A stretch of 64,000 bases of DNA from Purshia tridentata (GCA_003254885.1 QANT01003325.1:62001-126000), one strand, 5' to 3'. Numbered from the stretch's first letter, positions 41,501-55,474 are shown. Translations and numbers: made by a program. Notes: generated from the letters alone by a model not told the origin.

Positions 41501-42016
41501 ATCTCACAGAACAACTTGGAATGCAAAAAGAAAACAGTGATGGCTTTTATTTTGACATATGCTAAAAGAAGGAAACGCTGATGGTTCTATATACCTCTTT
41601 GGCCACAGTTACACCATCGTTAACAATTTTGGGGGAGCCATACTTGCTCTCTAGAACGACATTCCTACCCTTTGGACCAAGTGTAACCCCAACAAGGTCG
41701 GCAAGCTTGTTGACACCAGTCTGGAGAAAAAATAGAAGATAAGTTAGATAATAGCCAGGAGGCAGCAGAAAATAGCAGAAAGACTGACTTGTAGTTTCTT
41801 GATGGCAGAGCCATCCTTGTTGAAATGCAACTCCTTGGCCATGGCACAGATTCTTGGAGAACGTGTCCTCCTCATGACTACATTGTGCCTTCTTGAGAAT
41901 GAACAGGAAGAAATCGAAGCACGAGATGACAAGTTGTCGAATTTCCTGTCGATCACACGGCCACTCGTTGCAGCCAAGGAGCCAGCCGAAATCATGGCTG
42001 CAAAAGTGGAAGCCAT
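38530..42016 (-). CDS. CPN60B: RuBisCO large subunit-binding protein subunit beta, chloroplastic (Cpn60 beta)
   Basis: A group I chaperonin subunit of the plastid stroma. It assembles with Cpn60 alpha and co-chaperonins to fold Rubisco large subunit and other proteins. The first exon encodes a Ser/Arg-rich transit peptide followed by [17 protein letters not shown], the start of the mature protein. Later exons give [19 protein letters not shown], the nucleotide-binding [13 protein letters not shown], the apical-domain stretch [14 protein letters not shown], and the C-terminal [10 protein letters not shown] and [13 protein letters not shown]. The protein ends NPMDNSGYGY with the last five residues on a separate short exon. 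A 5' UTR intron (about 42108 to 42025) precedes the ATG. Length is about 600 residues, normal for the family. All exon joints I followed are in frame. Confidence 0.95.
39839..39857. repeat. (ATT)n microsatellite in a Cpn60 beta intron
   Basis: Six or so ATT units just upstream (on the + strand) of a Cpn60 beta exon. Intronic, with no effect on the protein. Confidence 0.85.
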
Positions 42017-42751
42017 CTACCCTGATGTCAAAATCTGCTTACATCAGTAAACAATAACGGTATTTATGAACAATCAACAAAATTGATAGAGCTTGAACAA
42101 CACTTACAGTGTAGTGGATGAAGAGTTGGAGAGAATTTGGTGGAAGCTTGGGTTTAGCGGGGGCTTTTGGATAAGAAACGCCGAAAGAGAGAGAAGAGAT
42201 AGGTTAGGTTTAGGTAAAAGTCGATAGATGATAAAATTATAAATGCTACGGGTACCCTCTGCCCGCCCTTCACCTCTTGAACCTTCCAGACTCAAACTCA
42301 ATCTCCACCGTTCGTTCAACTCCTTCCCCTTGTCCTACTTGTGAACACTCTAGAACTTTTTCTCTACATTCTAATGACGTCGGATTGGGCCTCTAGATTG
42401 GGTTTTGTGTTTATCAGAAACAGATTGGGCTTTTGGGCTCTAGCGGAACCATTTACATTCACCAACAAGACCCGATCCACTTGAAAAAAAGTAAATGATG
42501 GAGCAGTGGGTGGGTGGCAGCTTATATATTATCAACAACAGAGAACATCTGGGTTTTAGATTGATATATTTACGCCGAGTTACAAAAATCCAATATGCAA
42601 GTTATCATCACAAGACAAACCATGTTTAATTTAAGCCAAGAACCAAAAAGTATAAACAAAAGTAGCCGTATTTTCCCAGATACACACAAACGAGGCTATC
42701 TAATGCAGTGCAAAAACTCTCTTTCTAAACAAACCAATCATGTGATGTCAG
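42017..42751. other. Cpn60 beta leader and promoter; PBL16 3' flank
   Basis: From 42017 to about 42330 lies the 5' UTR with its intron and probably the promoter of Cpn60 beta, with a TGACGT core near 42375. The rest up to 42751 is presumably the 3' flank of the kinase gene. No extra gene is seen. Confidence 0.4.
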
Positions 42752-45700
42752 TTACAGTGAAACTTCTTTTCTTTTTATTTCAGCCTCCGGAAACAGCTTA
42801 ATCTCTGTTACACTTTTTCCAGCACAAACTTCATCAGAAACCTGCAGAGGTTCCAAAGAATCTACAATGTCTCGCATTAGAGGCCTTGCTTTTGCGTTTC
42901 GATTCAAGCAATGATAAACTAGCATTGCTGCCTTGTGAACTCCTTTAATAGGATAATCTCCTTCTAGTCTTGGATCAATGATGTTGAGCAACTTCTTCTT
43001 CTCTTTCAGCATGGGGAGAGCCCAATCAGTGAGATTTTGTTCTCGAGCTGGTCGTGACTTGTCTAAAGATTTTCTTCCCGTCAGAAGTTCAAGAAGAACA
43101 ACACCAAAGCTATAAACATCACTTCTAGGAGTTAGATGGCCTGCACAGATAGATAGAGAAATAGTAATTACATCACTACTAGAGAATGACTTGTCATAGC
43201 CATCCTGCCCAACATGAATGAATTCATATGTCATTTTAACAATACAATCTTGGTTTTGGATGTTAATGGGAAACAAAATTAATGGAAGAACTTCATCTCC
43301 ACGTGGTTCCCAAATACCTTCCTAGTTCCTAATGCAAAAAAATGAGTCCAACTTTGTGATAGGAGGACTTACCTGTCAAGATATACTCAGGTGCAGCATA
43401 TCCATATGTCCCCATTATGCGTGTAGAAACATGAGATTTGTCCCCCACTGGTCCATCTTTTGCAAGGCCAAAGTCAGAGAGCTTTGCATTGTAGTCCTGT
43501 TTTAGGGTATGCAAAGATGTGCAACCTTAAGTTTTAGCAAGTGAACTATAATTACTCAGCAGAACAATGATAATCCATGCCACAATAATTCAAGTTGGCT
43601 CATTCCATCAATCCATGAATTTCTTTATGACCACTTTAGAGAATATCATTCGTATTTGGATGAACATGAAAATCCAATCCTAGACCAGTGCAACTGATAT
43701 GGACATTGGATTGTTCCCTACATAGAACTTAAGTTGGAGTGGATCACAAAGACTGGATGAATGTGGCTTTCTCATGCTGGAATTTCTTCTCCATCCATGA
43801 CTAGCTAACCCTTGGTAATCTAATTCTCCATGCATTCTTTATATATTAGCATTACCATCAATATCACAACCATCACCCCAAAAGTACTGACCCCCTCACT
43901 ATTTGTATCAATGAGTCCAAGTGATTTAATTTATTCTCTCTTTTTTTAAATGAAAAAAAATATATCAAGTATACCAACCAGATCCAACAGAATGTTAGAT
44001 GTCTTAAAATCACGATAGATCACAGGTTGCTCAGCTTCATGGAGAAAGGCAAGTCCTTTAGCTGCACCAAATGCAATCTTCATCCTTATGGACCATGGCA
44101 TAGGAAGCAGCACTCCTAGAAAAAAAAAAAAAAAAAAAGGGAAAGAAATATGCATATGAGTACATTCTTAATAATAGACCCACCAAACTCACCAATTAAT
44201 GTTTAACAGGATAAATTGTTCAGGTTTCACAAAATAAGGGTTGGTCATGAAACAAGTTTCTTTTGCTCTTTTATTTTTCATTTTCATATTTTGATAATCC
44301 CATAACAACTTAAACAACTCAAATTTTCGCATAAGAATTTGGAAATTAGACGAACTCCTGTAAGTGCCCTTTCAAGGTTTATAGGGGTCATTTCTAGCTG
44401 AAAGCAAACATTAAACAGATCCATACTGAGATATCAATAAATTGTAGAACCATACATTGTCACCTTCCGGCGTTTATCTTTTCGTTTTACCTGGGAAATG
44501 ACATTTGACAAAAGTTCCAGGCATCATTTCTGTAACTTTTTAGGTCATTCTTTCTTTTAATCGCTTTCAAATCCTATGACAAAAAAAATTAGCAATTCTT
44601 AATATGTTCATTCCAAATCCAGCAATGTCATCAAACAAAGAATGATAATCCTACAGCTTGAGTTTTCAGAATTTATGCACAAATCTTTCTGCCTGGTCAA
44701 TCATGCTTTGCCATTGTTATATTTTGCCTCCCAAAATCATTTGTTTGTCCCTTTTTCTCTTATTATTTACAGATCAATCAGAAAAATATTTGGAACTCAA
44801 TACAGAAGAAGAGTGATATAAAATATTTCGTTACTTACTTGAAAATAAATTGTTTTCCACACTTCCCCGAGCCATATACTCATATATCAGCACCCGATGC
44901 TCATCCTCGCAGCAATATCCAATGAGTTTTACCAAATTTGGATGAGAAAGCTGCCCCAAAAATATGACTTCTGCCTACAAAGCAAAAAGCTCTTAATGAA
45001 CCTGACATAATTTAGAAACATCTATACCCTAGAGAAAGAAAAGATCAAACCTACAAATGTCACAATGTTGAAATTCTTTTCTTTTCTTTGATCTTCTTAA
45101 CGGGTTAAAAGATAGAATACAAAGCTTACCAGCCATTCCCTGTGTCCTTGATAACTGTTATCACCATCATGAACCTTGACCGCTACTGGAAGGGGAGTGA
45201 GCCCCTCTCTTAAATCCTCAGTAATGAACCCTTTATAAACACTTCCAAATCCCCCACCACCCAACATACGATCTTGCCTAAAATTCCCAGTGATTAACTT
45301 CAGTTCGTTGAATGTGAATGCAATCAAAGGATTTGCAGCTGAATCACGACGTAGTATCTCAACTTCCTCAGGATTTGATGGTAACTTACTATCATCCTTC
45401 CTAGGATTCACTGAGGGGCTCTGGTCTTTTGGGGACTCTGAAAGAAAAGTTGAGACCATAACATCACACATCCAACAAAAAGCAAACATCAAAGTTTTTT
45501 CCCTTCATGACAAACTTGAAAGTGAACCCTATATAAGGAACTAAGAGGATAAAGGAAAAAAAATCCCACTCAGAATGGCAGTATGCACAATCAAATTTTT
45601 GGAGGTCAAATGAAATTCCTTTGCAAACAAAAATCAATACTCTAACTCATAAAGTAGAAAACTACATTAAAGTGATGAAGAGATAAAAGAAACTGGCACA

Positions 45701-46551
45701 GAATATTTTACAGCAACAAGATGTGTAATATTTTAATCTCCTATGCAAGTCAGTTCTAGTGACAATTTATACAGGAGGGAAAATAAAAATCTCTGATAAT
45801 AGTAATATGAGCCATAACGCAGTTAAAAGATTAATAATTTCCATGAACATATAAATAAAAGTTCATAGAAATGGAAAAAATTTAATACTGAACCAAAAGT
45901 ATATACTTTCAGAAACTCAGTAAAGTGAATAGAATATAAAGATACGAATCCAGGCACTACAATGAGGAGTATCGACTTCCTACAGGAAAGGTAAATCTAT
46001 CACCTTTACAAGGGCCATATAGAAAAAGTGAAAAAGCACATCCTTTTACTTGTCCTCTAAATACATAAGGATAAGATCATAAAATGAATCCAACAAAAAA
46101 AGAGTTTTAACTACTTAGATAACAGCAAAAACTAATGAGGATTAGAAGAGTAGAGAAAGTTTTCTATTTCGATCTTATGGTATATATATGTAATATAAAC
46201 TCGATCTCCAACTTCATAAGAGAATCTAAATATCAATTTAATCAATGAATTATGTGATGAATTTTTGTATGAGGAAGATACAAGACACAATCCAATAATC
46301 TATCACTAATTATACATGAGGATTCAAAACAGAGAAAAACGGAGCACGATCATTTGATCATGTTAAACTATAATTTCTCACTAATTTACTGAGAAAAGAA
46401 CATAAACACAAACCCATCTCAAAAACAAAATATACTAAAACCCATTTACGGAAAAATAAATAAGAAGAAAGATTTATGAGGAACAACCTGACTTTGCATT
46501 GGATGAGACTCTGTAAACTGAAGGCTCCCACCTGCACCAACAATTCCCCAT
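42752..46551 (-). CDS. PBL16: Receptor-like cytoplasmic kinase, probable PBL16
   Basis: A serine/threonine kinase of the RLCK VII (PBS1-like) family, which relays signals from plasma-membrane receptors. Six exons (46551-46488, 45437-45130, 44974-44839, 44115-43979, 43496-43373, 43140-42752) total 1158 nt, giving 385 residues. Exon 1 encodes [20 protein letters not shown], with Gly2 and Cys4/Cys6 suited to N-myristoylation and palmitoylation. The kinase domain shows the glycine loop [18 protein letters not shown] with the ATP-binding Lys, YRDFKTSN with the catalytic Asp, [10 protein letters not shown] (DFG) and [10 protein letters not shown] (P+1 loop). The remaining C-terminal part is short. 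The match to Arabidopsis PBL16 (At5g56460) is strong along its length. The start codon was chosen by the myristoylation motif, since the 64-nt exon is easily missed. Confidence 0.92.
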
Positions 46552-47540
46552 TATACCAAAACCAGAAACAAACTCAAAGCCCACTTCCTCACGAACCACC
46601 CATCCCCATAACGAAGGTTATGTCAGTCTTTCAGAAAGATGAATTAGACCCAACTAAAAATAGAAGACAAGAAGAAAGAAAAGTTACAAAAACAAAGACA
46701 GAGAATAAGAGAATGGGGAATTGTTGTTGTGGGACTTGTTTTTTGATGAATGGGAGCAAGAGTAAGAGAGAATTCTTGATGGTAATGATGGGGTGAGGGG
46801 TTGAGGTGGGTGCTGGTTCTTGGCCATGGCAGAAATGGGCCCACATAGTCGGGAGTTTTTGTTTTGATTCAAAAATATATATCTGCTTTCTTCTTAGTGC
46901 GCATATATGGTGGATTTCAATTCCCACCAATATTTTTCCATCATTCTTCAACACTCGTTCTCTCTCCCTCTCTTCCTTAGCCGATGTGTATGTCTTTCCC
47001 TCTTCCTTATTTTTTGCCAATCTTCATATTAAACTATTACCCAATAGCAGGAAGCTTGCTATTTAGTTCCTATTACTCTACCTAACAATTAACATCCATT
47101 CTTTATAAAATTCTAATGGGAGTAACAAATATCAATACAATTTATGTGTGGATTATTAATTAATATATAGACCAACCCACTTTTGGAGTATTACAGAATT
47201 TATAGTGGATAATTAAATTGTCCCATAAGCATAAAATTTATCTGACATCACAGCTGTAAATCATGGAAGTTTTTGTCCTAATTATATATCGACAACTAGT
47301 ATATATACTGTATATCACATCTGCAACAGTAATGTCAAAATTGGTTGATTTCTGAATGGAGTAATAAGGTCACACGTGTGTAGCAACATTTCTAATTTCT
47401 TCCTATCAGCTTGAGGTATAGGTCTTGAATCTTGATCACCTCTTAAGTACTTTTTTGTTCTGCGTACATGTCAATTCAACTGTAAGATAATATATTCCAT
47501 TATCCATGAAAAGGAAAGAACTGTGCATATAAATGTATTA
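46552..47540. other. PBL16 promoter and upstream intergenic DNA
   Basis: The part from 46552 to about 46740 is the sequence duplicated at 8.4-8.6 kb. It carries the PBL16 leader and proximal promoter. Open frames on both strands here are low-complexity and not called. AT-rich DNA follows up to the MITE target duplication at 47532-47540. Confidence 0.45.
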
Positions 47541-47969
47541 GAACAATTTTCTGGTCACCCCAAGGGTGGACCTCAAGGTCCATCCACCTCTCGATTTTAT
47601 AATTTTGACAATGTTGACACATAATCGGAACCATTCATATTTTAGATTACCTATTATAGATCATCTATGCAAAAAATCAACTCAATCGGAAATCATTTGA
47701 TTATAGAATTGTTGTCAATTAAATAGAAAAAACCAACGGTTTAGTCAAAAAATCACTCTTTAATTCGGAACCATTCATTTTTTTCTTTAATTGACAACAA
47801 TTACATAACCAAATGATTTCCGATTGAGTTGATTTTTTGCATAGATGATCTATAATAGGTGATCTAAAATATGAACGGTTCCGATTATGCGTCAACATTG
47901 TCGAAATTATAAAATTAAGGGGTGGGGTGGACCTTGAGGTCACCCCTTGGGGTGACCCAAATATTTTTC
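47541..47969. mobile_element. Mutator-type foldback MITE, 429 bp
   Basis: The perfect 9-bp direct repeat AATGTATTA flanks it (47532-47540 and 47970-47978). Nearly the whole element is one inverted repeat: TGGTCACCCCAAGGGTGGAC on the left pairs with TGGGTCACCCCAAGGGGTGA read from the right. The arms continue through CGGAACCATTCATATTTTAG, ATAGATCATCTATGCAAAAA and AATCGGAAATCATTTG, about 190 bp each with a short centre. No coding sequence. A transcript across it would form a long hairpin. Confidence 0.92.
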
Positions 47970-47978
47970 AATGTATTA

Positions 47979-50900
47979 AGGTAGAAGAGATATACCCTAG
48001 TGCATGTTAGTTAATGTACCATAATGAGTTAATTTGTTAAGGGTACTGACTAAATCACACTAATCTACAATAAAAACCCTACTTTTGCCAAAAAAAGCAT
48101 TAAAACGTTTTAAAGAAAAGGTATTGTACCATTTATATAGTAATGGGAAAAACATTTATGTCAACATAGAAAAGTGCATAGTAGGCTGCATCAGTAGCTG
48201 CGCCTACAATGATAGTGTGCTATTCTTTGCAAAATAAATAAAAATAAATAAAATTTCTTGTAGAAAATATTTGTTCAACCTTTTTTCTTGCTATTCTTGC
48301 CAAACTAGTATCTTTCTCCTCATTATCATGAACAAAAAACTGTCTTTCTCCTCTAATCTTAATTGGCTCACACGATTTGAGTTATAAAGACAAGAGGGGC
48401 GGTTATATTATTTTTGTTAAATTTGCTAACAATCTATTACTCTATTTTGTCTCCCTCTAAAAAAGAAGAACTAGGATATATGATAGGTGTAAAACTGGAT
48501 CTCACCAAATTTAATGCAAGTTCTCCAAGAAGATGTCTTATAAAATTATTTTGTACGTTCTGATCGATAACAAAATTCTTGACTTGATCATAAGCTTGAC
48601 TTTTGTGGCATGCACAGTTTGTTTGATTGCGTTAGCCTTTTTATTTGCCTCTTATCACATTGAAGATGGCTATTATATATTGTCTGTGAAAATTACAAAT
48701 ATTTTGAAGAGGCTGGTCAACTTTAATTAGTTTTTAGGTAGTAGTGCATTGTATCTGCTGGAGTACGTACTTAATGGAAGGAAATCATGCGTGTTTCTGC
48801 AGCTGGTGCATGTAAGTAGTGCAGTGGCTACAAAAGTCTTCTGATCAAGGGTGCTTGTATATATGATTTTCAACAAAGCATCACAGTCGCTAGCTAAGTG
48901 TGAAAGTTATAACATTCAATCCAAAATCAAATAATATGTAAAGAGATCCAAAATAAAATATATCATATTTCATGGGTTGACATTTCCAATGTGAAATACA
49001 CTATCATGTCAAGGAAACGAGGGATATATACAAATTGTAGAGCTGAGCAACAGCTTTTAACCGAATTGGTCTTTTTTAAAGTAATGAGTGGTATATGTAA
49101 GGCAGACATTTACGCACGCGTAAACTTCATACCCACTCTGTGTGTGTAATGACTTCGACAGAAAGGACAAGAAAATGTATGATATTATAAATATAATATG
49201 TAATATACATATATTTGAAATTAATTAATATATACTTATGTTAACTATAGCATGTTGTTGGCAAATTGATGTCTGAACATATACATATATAGACAGGCAG
49301 CTTCAGAAGATTGATTTAGATGAATGTCCCACTCTCACACCCACACCCTTAATTATGCTGACATGACTGAGTTTGATACATATTATTCTGACTGTAATTG
49401 TTGTGATGGAGGGTGCTTCACTGCTTCAATTCAGCAGCACTAGTTGCCTTTTGCCAAGGAGAAGTCAAAGTGGAAAAGGAAGGTGCATGTTAGTGAATTG
49501 TGGGTACAATCCAACCTCATGATCAACATATATGGTGCATGCCCTTTCTTGTTCTGTTTTTTACTACAAAGCCCTGGAGATAGATTGTGACCACAGATTG
49601 ACATGGATGGTGGAAACCGAGCTGACCACCTCTCTGCCTCTCTCTTTCTCTCTCACGCATGCGCTACCACACGTGGAGTCAATGTCAATATCTTTATCTA
49701 TTGATCATAAATAATGCTTTATATAATTAATAACCATTTATGCATATAATTGATGAATAATATACAAGTGTCTGTTGTTAATCATAAACTAATTAACATA
49801 AATGTACCTAGAGACAGATAATTATAAAATGAGGGGTATTACCATACAATTTTTAAGCACTCTCCACTAATACAGTGACGATTTGAAGTTAATCATTACA
49901 TACTACCTGCAAGTTGCAGCTATTTGCTCCTGTTGCCCAATTGAATGCTTTGATTATAAATTGGTCCCATCCCAGCAGCATGCTAATTTGTTTTTGGCAA
50001 TTATCAAGCTTGAGCTGGGGTAAACCAGTAATTGCCTGATATTTGAGATCATCTTCATGACTTGTTTTGTTTGTTGAATCCCTAAAAGCCATGCAGTCAG
50101 TTTATTTATGCTAGCTAGCTAGCTAGCTATTATTAGACAAACACAGAAGTACTTCAACTCCTTACTTTAGTTTTTGCAGAAGATAAAAGGCTCATCTGCA
50201 CTTGCCCTTTATTAATTGTATACCTCTGTTCAACAACTTCCTATGGATGAGACTTCAAAATTGTCATTGTACAATGTCTTCTTCTTTGTCATTTTACCTT
50301 ATAAAAGAACTGCAAGGGTAAGTGACTCTACAGAACATCTCAAAGTTAACCTTGATAGGGCTTTACATTTCAACTTCTCTCTAGCTAGAAGTAAGCTGGC
50401 ATCTCTTTTCTATTGAATCACTTCAAATACATATCTACAAGCATATTAAATGCAGTGTAAGCCATATTCATATATATGATTCTTCACAAAGTACATATTT
50501 AAACTTGAATTGGATATGAAAAAATGATATGCTAACACTGCAACAATCTTTTCTTCATTTTCTTTATATCATATCAGATATTACAATTCTTCAAGGTGAA
50601 CTGATCTTAACCATATAATTTAAGTAATTTTAAGTCACAAGTAAGATATATCTTTATGCAGCACTTGAAATTCCTGCTTATCAAAGCAAACTAGATGTGT
50701 GCTATATTTCAATCATATTATGATGCCATGGGGATGCAATAATAGATTGATAAGGATGAGTATGCCTATCAATAAAGCAAGTTCTTAACATTCATATGGA
50801 AAAAGACTTATGATGTAAACTTGGAAGGCTGAATCGTGCTTCGAAAGTCTTAGTTTCTTGATTGTAAACCTTCGATTACACAATAAATTTAGACTCAATT

Positions 50901-52070
50901 TATGCAAGGTGGTAGGAAACATTTTGCCAATAACAATGATTTGATTAAGCATAAGCTTGCTTCTTCTAGTCAAATTGGTATTTCTTCAAAGAATAAAACC
51001 TAATCATTGTATAGGTTACATGCATGCTCTATATATGAAGCTTGATCCTCTTGCAATAGATGTACATCCTTGGAATTTTATGAATACTATGTCTTTTATG
51101 CAGATTGCCATTAGGAATTAAAAATGGAAAAGAATGAATTATAATAAAGTATAAACCCCCTAAAGCATTCTACTTAAAGAGAGCATAGCCTGGGGCAACA
51201 CTAGAAATAGATGTGTTTATTCAAGGTATAAGTGATTCATACTCAAGTAGTCTATATACCTTTTCAAGCTAGCTAACTAAGATAAATTAGTAATATACAG
51301 GTACTATAGACAGTAGCTTAGAAGCAGAACCCCAAAAACAAGGGTTGCAACCTTCAAAAAGAAGTAAAACTCAATATTGCTATGGTATTAATCTTGGTAA
51401 CGCCAAGTCATATGTAAAATTATTTTTCCTTTCACAGTAACATGCATTAAAACAGTACTATAGTCTATAACTCTAGATTTTATTTTTCTGTCAAAGATAA
51501 GATTCATTTTCAACAACTTACTAAAAATGATAATATGCACTGACAGTTAGGACAATTTGTAGAGATCATAGCTAGGCCTTTTGTGCGTCCTTTCTTGAAA
51601 ATTGTTGAAACTAAAGTAATGCAGTATTTACCATACATATTTTTACTAATTTGTTTAAAAGGAAAAGAAGACTGGAAAAATAAATCAATCTATAGCTAGT
51701 ATGATGATGAAGGCCACATGCATTGTAACTATGATGGAGGTTTGCAATCCTACCTAAGATGTGGATTGTTGTAATAAGGACAGTACTATACAGATGTTCA
51801 AAAAAAATATTGAAGGCAAAGGGACACAGAGAGAGAGAGAGAGAGTAGAAAGGCTTATAGTCTCATTTTAATTTGGCAACTATCTAGCTAGCTTGGAAGA
51901 GAAAATATCATCATGGATGAGGCTATGTCAGTGTTCTTGTAGTTTTGAAAGCCTTGGAACACACGCACTATAAGCATTGTTTGGAAAGCCACCCACTTGG
52001 AATCATAAGTCAGCCCTTACTACAACTCTATTTAATCCCAACCAACCATGTGAATCTTCCTGAGGAGACA
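47979..52070. other. 4-kb intergenic stretch
   Basis: AT-rich DNA without a supported gene. A (TAGC)n run lies at about 50108-50128 and a (GA)n run at about 51826-51845. The frames at 48533-48730 (hydrophobic, 65 aa) and 49889-50092 show no domain and no flanking exon. The last few hundred bases before 52070 should be the promoter of the subtilase gene. Confidence 0.45.
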
Positions 52071-55000
52071 ATGGCTATTAATTCTCTGTGTTTTTGGGGC
52101 CTAGTCTTCTCACTTTCACTAAATTTTATTCACTCTACTTCCACATCTCATGTAACTTTTTTACCCAAAATTGCTTCACCTTTTCTTGTCTCCTTTCAAA
52201 TTATTACTGCTGCGTGTTTACTCTGATTTACTGGTTTATGCAGGTGTATATAGTCTATTTAGGGATCAGCTATAATATTCATGACCCCCACCTCACTTCA
52301 AAACACCATGTTCAACTCCTTTCCAAAGTTTTTGAAAGGTTCTCTTTAATTTGTTTTCATTTTTCTCATATATAGCACTTCAAATTCCATTTTCTCAGTC
52401 ATCATCACTAGCTAGCTAGGTCTTATTTCTCTCTTTGCATTCATTATATTCAGTGAAGAAGATGTCAAGCGTTCCATGCTTTATAGCTACAAGCATAGTT
52501 TCTCAGGGTTTTCAGCAAAGCTCAATTCATCTCAAGCGACCACCTTGGCCAGTAAGCCAACTTTTTCTTAATTTTCCATGCTTTTTATGCTGTTTTGTTA
52601 AAGAGATGAATAGTGCACCTTTTAGTAAGCTTAATTAATTGCAGTTTAATAATATTGAATTTAATTGCAGAGATGGAAGAAGTGATATCAGTGTTTAGAA
52701 GCAAGACAGTGAGGTTGCACACAACAAGAAGTTGGGACTTCTTGGGCCTTACCTTGAGCAGCAGTAGTAGTGCTGCAGCCACTCCATTGCAACTAGCCTA
52801 TGGTGAAGACATCACTGTTGGGATCTTTGATACAGGTCTTTTACTAGATATTACTCCATAGTCTATATATCTTTGGCCATATATAATTAATTTTCTTAAA
52901 GCTTTAAAGGTTTCACTTTCCAACCTAAGCAGTTTCAGTTAGTTTGTCAACATTTGGATAGTATTTCTATCTCAGAGTCTCAGACGACTGTATCTTAATT
53001 TATGTGTATTTGCGTTTTGGTTATCATTTAGGCATATGGCCTGAATCGGATAGTTTCCGTCAAGAGCCCGGGATGAGGCCTATCCCCTCAACTTGGAAGG
53101 GAATGTGTGTTGAAGGAGAAATGTTTGAGGCAGAAAAAGCATGCAACCGGAAGCTAATTGGTGCTCGTTACTACCTCAAAGGGTTTGAACAAGAATACGG
53201 GCCACTAAACATGAGTGGCAATCCAGAATATCGATCAGCTAGAGATTTTCTGGGTCATGGGACACACACAGCCTCAACAGCAGTGGGTTCAATATCCACT
53301 AATGCAAGTTTCTTTGGTTTGGCACAGGGAACTGCCAGGGGTGGAGCGCCAAGGGCTCGTGTAGCAGTGTACAAAGTTTGTTGGGGATACAAGTATGATG
53401 GCAAGTGCTGTGAAGCAGACATTCTTGCAGCTTTTGATGATGCTTTGCATGATGGGGTTCATGTAATCTCAGCATCTTTTGGATCAAAACCGCCATTGTT
53501 GCCACTGTTTGTATCAGAAGCTGCCATTGGTTCATTTCATGCAATGCAATTGGGTGTTACTGTGGTGTTCTCTGCAGGTAATGAAGGACCAGATCCATCA
53601 CAGGTCACAAATGTGGCTCCATGGGGACTTTGTGTAGCTGCCTCCTCTGTTGATAGAATGTTTCCGACCCGGATACTTCTAGATAATAACCTCTCTGTCA
53701 TGGTAATTTTATATATGCATATATGGGTTCATAAGGGTAGCCCCATTAATTAATTAATTATTATTTTCTCTACATGTTTATCTAATTCAACATATATAAT
53801 GGATTATGCCATTACATATATTAAATATCCCCCAATAATTAACAAGTACTGAAAGTATTATGTACGGCTATTGCTGTCAGTCTTGTTTAATTATTGTGAG
53901 AGTATACATAAATAGGAGTGGGGTCACACCCATAATCATTTCCTTATGAGAAGGCTGATTGAGAGGTTTTGGTAGTTTGAGTAGCTGATCATTCAAACTC
54001 CATTTTGTTTGTACAGGGAGAAAGCTTTATTACCACTGCTATTAAGGCAAAATTGGCAGACGCGACCACATATTTTGTGAATGGGTAAACTTGTCTGCCT
54101 AACTAGATAGCAATGTGATTAATCTGAATATAAACTAGTTGATATAATTATATTATTTGATAATTGTGCAGGATTTGCAGGGCAGAGAATTGGATAAAAT
54201 CAAAAAATGCTGTAGGGAGAGTAATCTTATGCTTCTCAAGCATAGGACCAAAGGAGATAGATGAGGCAGGAGTAGGTGCCAAGAGAGCCAATGCAACAGG
54301 TTTGATCTTTGTGGAAGCAGATATGTCAAGGCAGATTGCTATTGACATCATACCCTCAGTCCATGTCAACCTTCAACAGGGGACTCAAATCAAGCACTAT
54401 CTTGCTCAATCTCCCACGTAAGTGAGTCAACAACACCAACCAATTCAATTAAGTTTTCTTTGAAGCCGGTTGTCAACTCATGGGGTTTTAAGTTGTGCAG
54501 GAAACCTGTAGTGCAGATAGAAGCAAGTAAAAGTATTATAGGGAAGTCACCAGCCCCTAGAATTGCATACTTCTCTTCAAAAGGCCCAAGCTCACTTGCA
54601 CCTGATATTCTCAAGGTAATGCATGTGTATATATGTATATAATGCAAATTTAATCAAAGGGTTGATATAAAAAATGCAATCAGTGCAGCCAGATATAAGT
54701 GCACCAGGGATAAACATATTAGCAGCATGGCCTCCTCAAACATCTCCAACATTGACACTCGATGATAAACGGTCTGTGGAGTGGAATTTTCAGTCAGGAA
54801 CATCAATGTCATGCCCTCATGTGTCTGGAGTGGTTGCCCTCATCAAATCCGCACATCCAACTTGGTCTCCTGCAGCCATTAAATCTGCTCTCATGACCAC
54901 AGCATACACCAGAGATACATCCTATGACACCATTCTAGCAGATGGATCCATGAAACCCTCTGACCCTTTTGACTTGGGTGCCGGCCACATACACCCCATC

Positions 55001-55474
55001 AAAGCAATGGACCCAGGGCTTGTCTACGACATGAAAACCACTGACTACATTCTCTTCCTCTGCAACATTGGCTACACCCAAGACCAAATCAATAGGATTC
55101 TTCTTTGCCCTACTTCAATGCTAAAACCAAGCTGTCCACAGCTGCCTCAATCAAATTCCAATCTAAACTACCCTTCAATCACAGTTTCCAATCTCCAATC
55201 CACTGTCACAATCAAAAGAAGCGTGCGTAATGTGGGCAACAATAAGAATGCCATATATTTTGCTGCCATTTCTGAGCCTGATGGAGTAGAGGTAGAAATA
55301 TGGCCAAGGATTTTAATCTTCTCGTGTTCGAAGGAAGAAAACTCATATTATGTGACGCTCAAACCACACAAGAAGTCGCATGGGAGATATGATTTTGGAC
55401 AAATTGTGTGGTCAGATGGCTTCCACAAGGTTAGGAGTCCATTGCTTGTATCTGTCAACACTAGCCATCTATGA
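52071..55474 (+). CDS. SBT3.18: Subtilisin-like serine protease, probable SBT3.18
   Basis: A secreted subtilase of the plant S8A family. Nine exons (52071-52151, 52244-52338, 52454-52551, 52671-52835, 53032-53702, 54017-54084, 54172-54417, 54501-54615, 54689-55474) total 2325 nt, giving 774 residues. Exon 1 is a hydrophobic signal peptide (LCFWGLVFSLSLNFI). Exons 2-4 encode the inhibitor propeptide (VYIVYLG, SFSGFSAKL). The catalytic triad is complete: Asp in GIFDTG, split by an intron from IWPES; His in DFLGHGTHTAS; Ser in SGTSMSCPHVSG. The oxyanion Asn lies in VVFSAGNEGP. The PA-like insert (about 54172-54417) and fibronectin-III-like C-terminus (LNYPSITV, VRNVG) are present. The closest relative I know is Arabidopsis SBT3.18 (UNE17), linked to fertilisation. 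The subgroup assignment is moderate, the family certain. Confidence 0.92.

Noticed and set aside
46476-46796. Plus-strand frame containing MGNCCCGTCF, which looks like a myristoylated kinase N-terminus
   Set aside because: It is antisense to the PBL16 promoter. The true N-terminus, [10 protein letters not shown], is on the minus strand at 46551 and splices in frame into the kinase exons.
48533-48730. 65-aa hydrophobic frame with apparent membrane segments
   Set aside because: AT-rich DNA readily gives Ile/Leu/Phe-rich frames. There are no neighbouring exons or known family.
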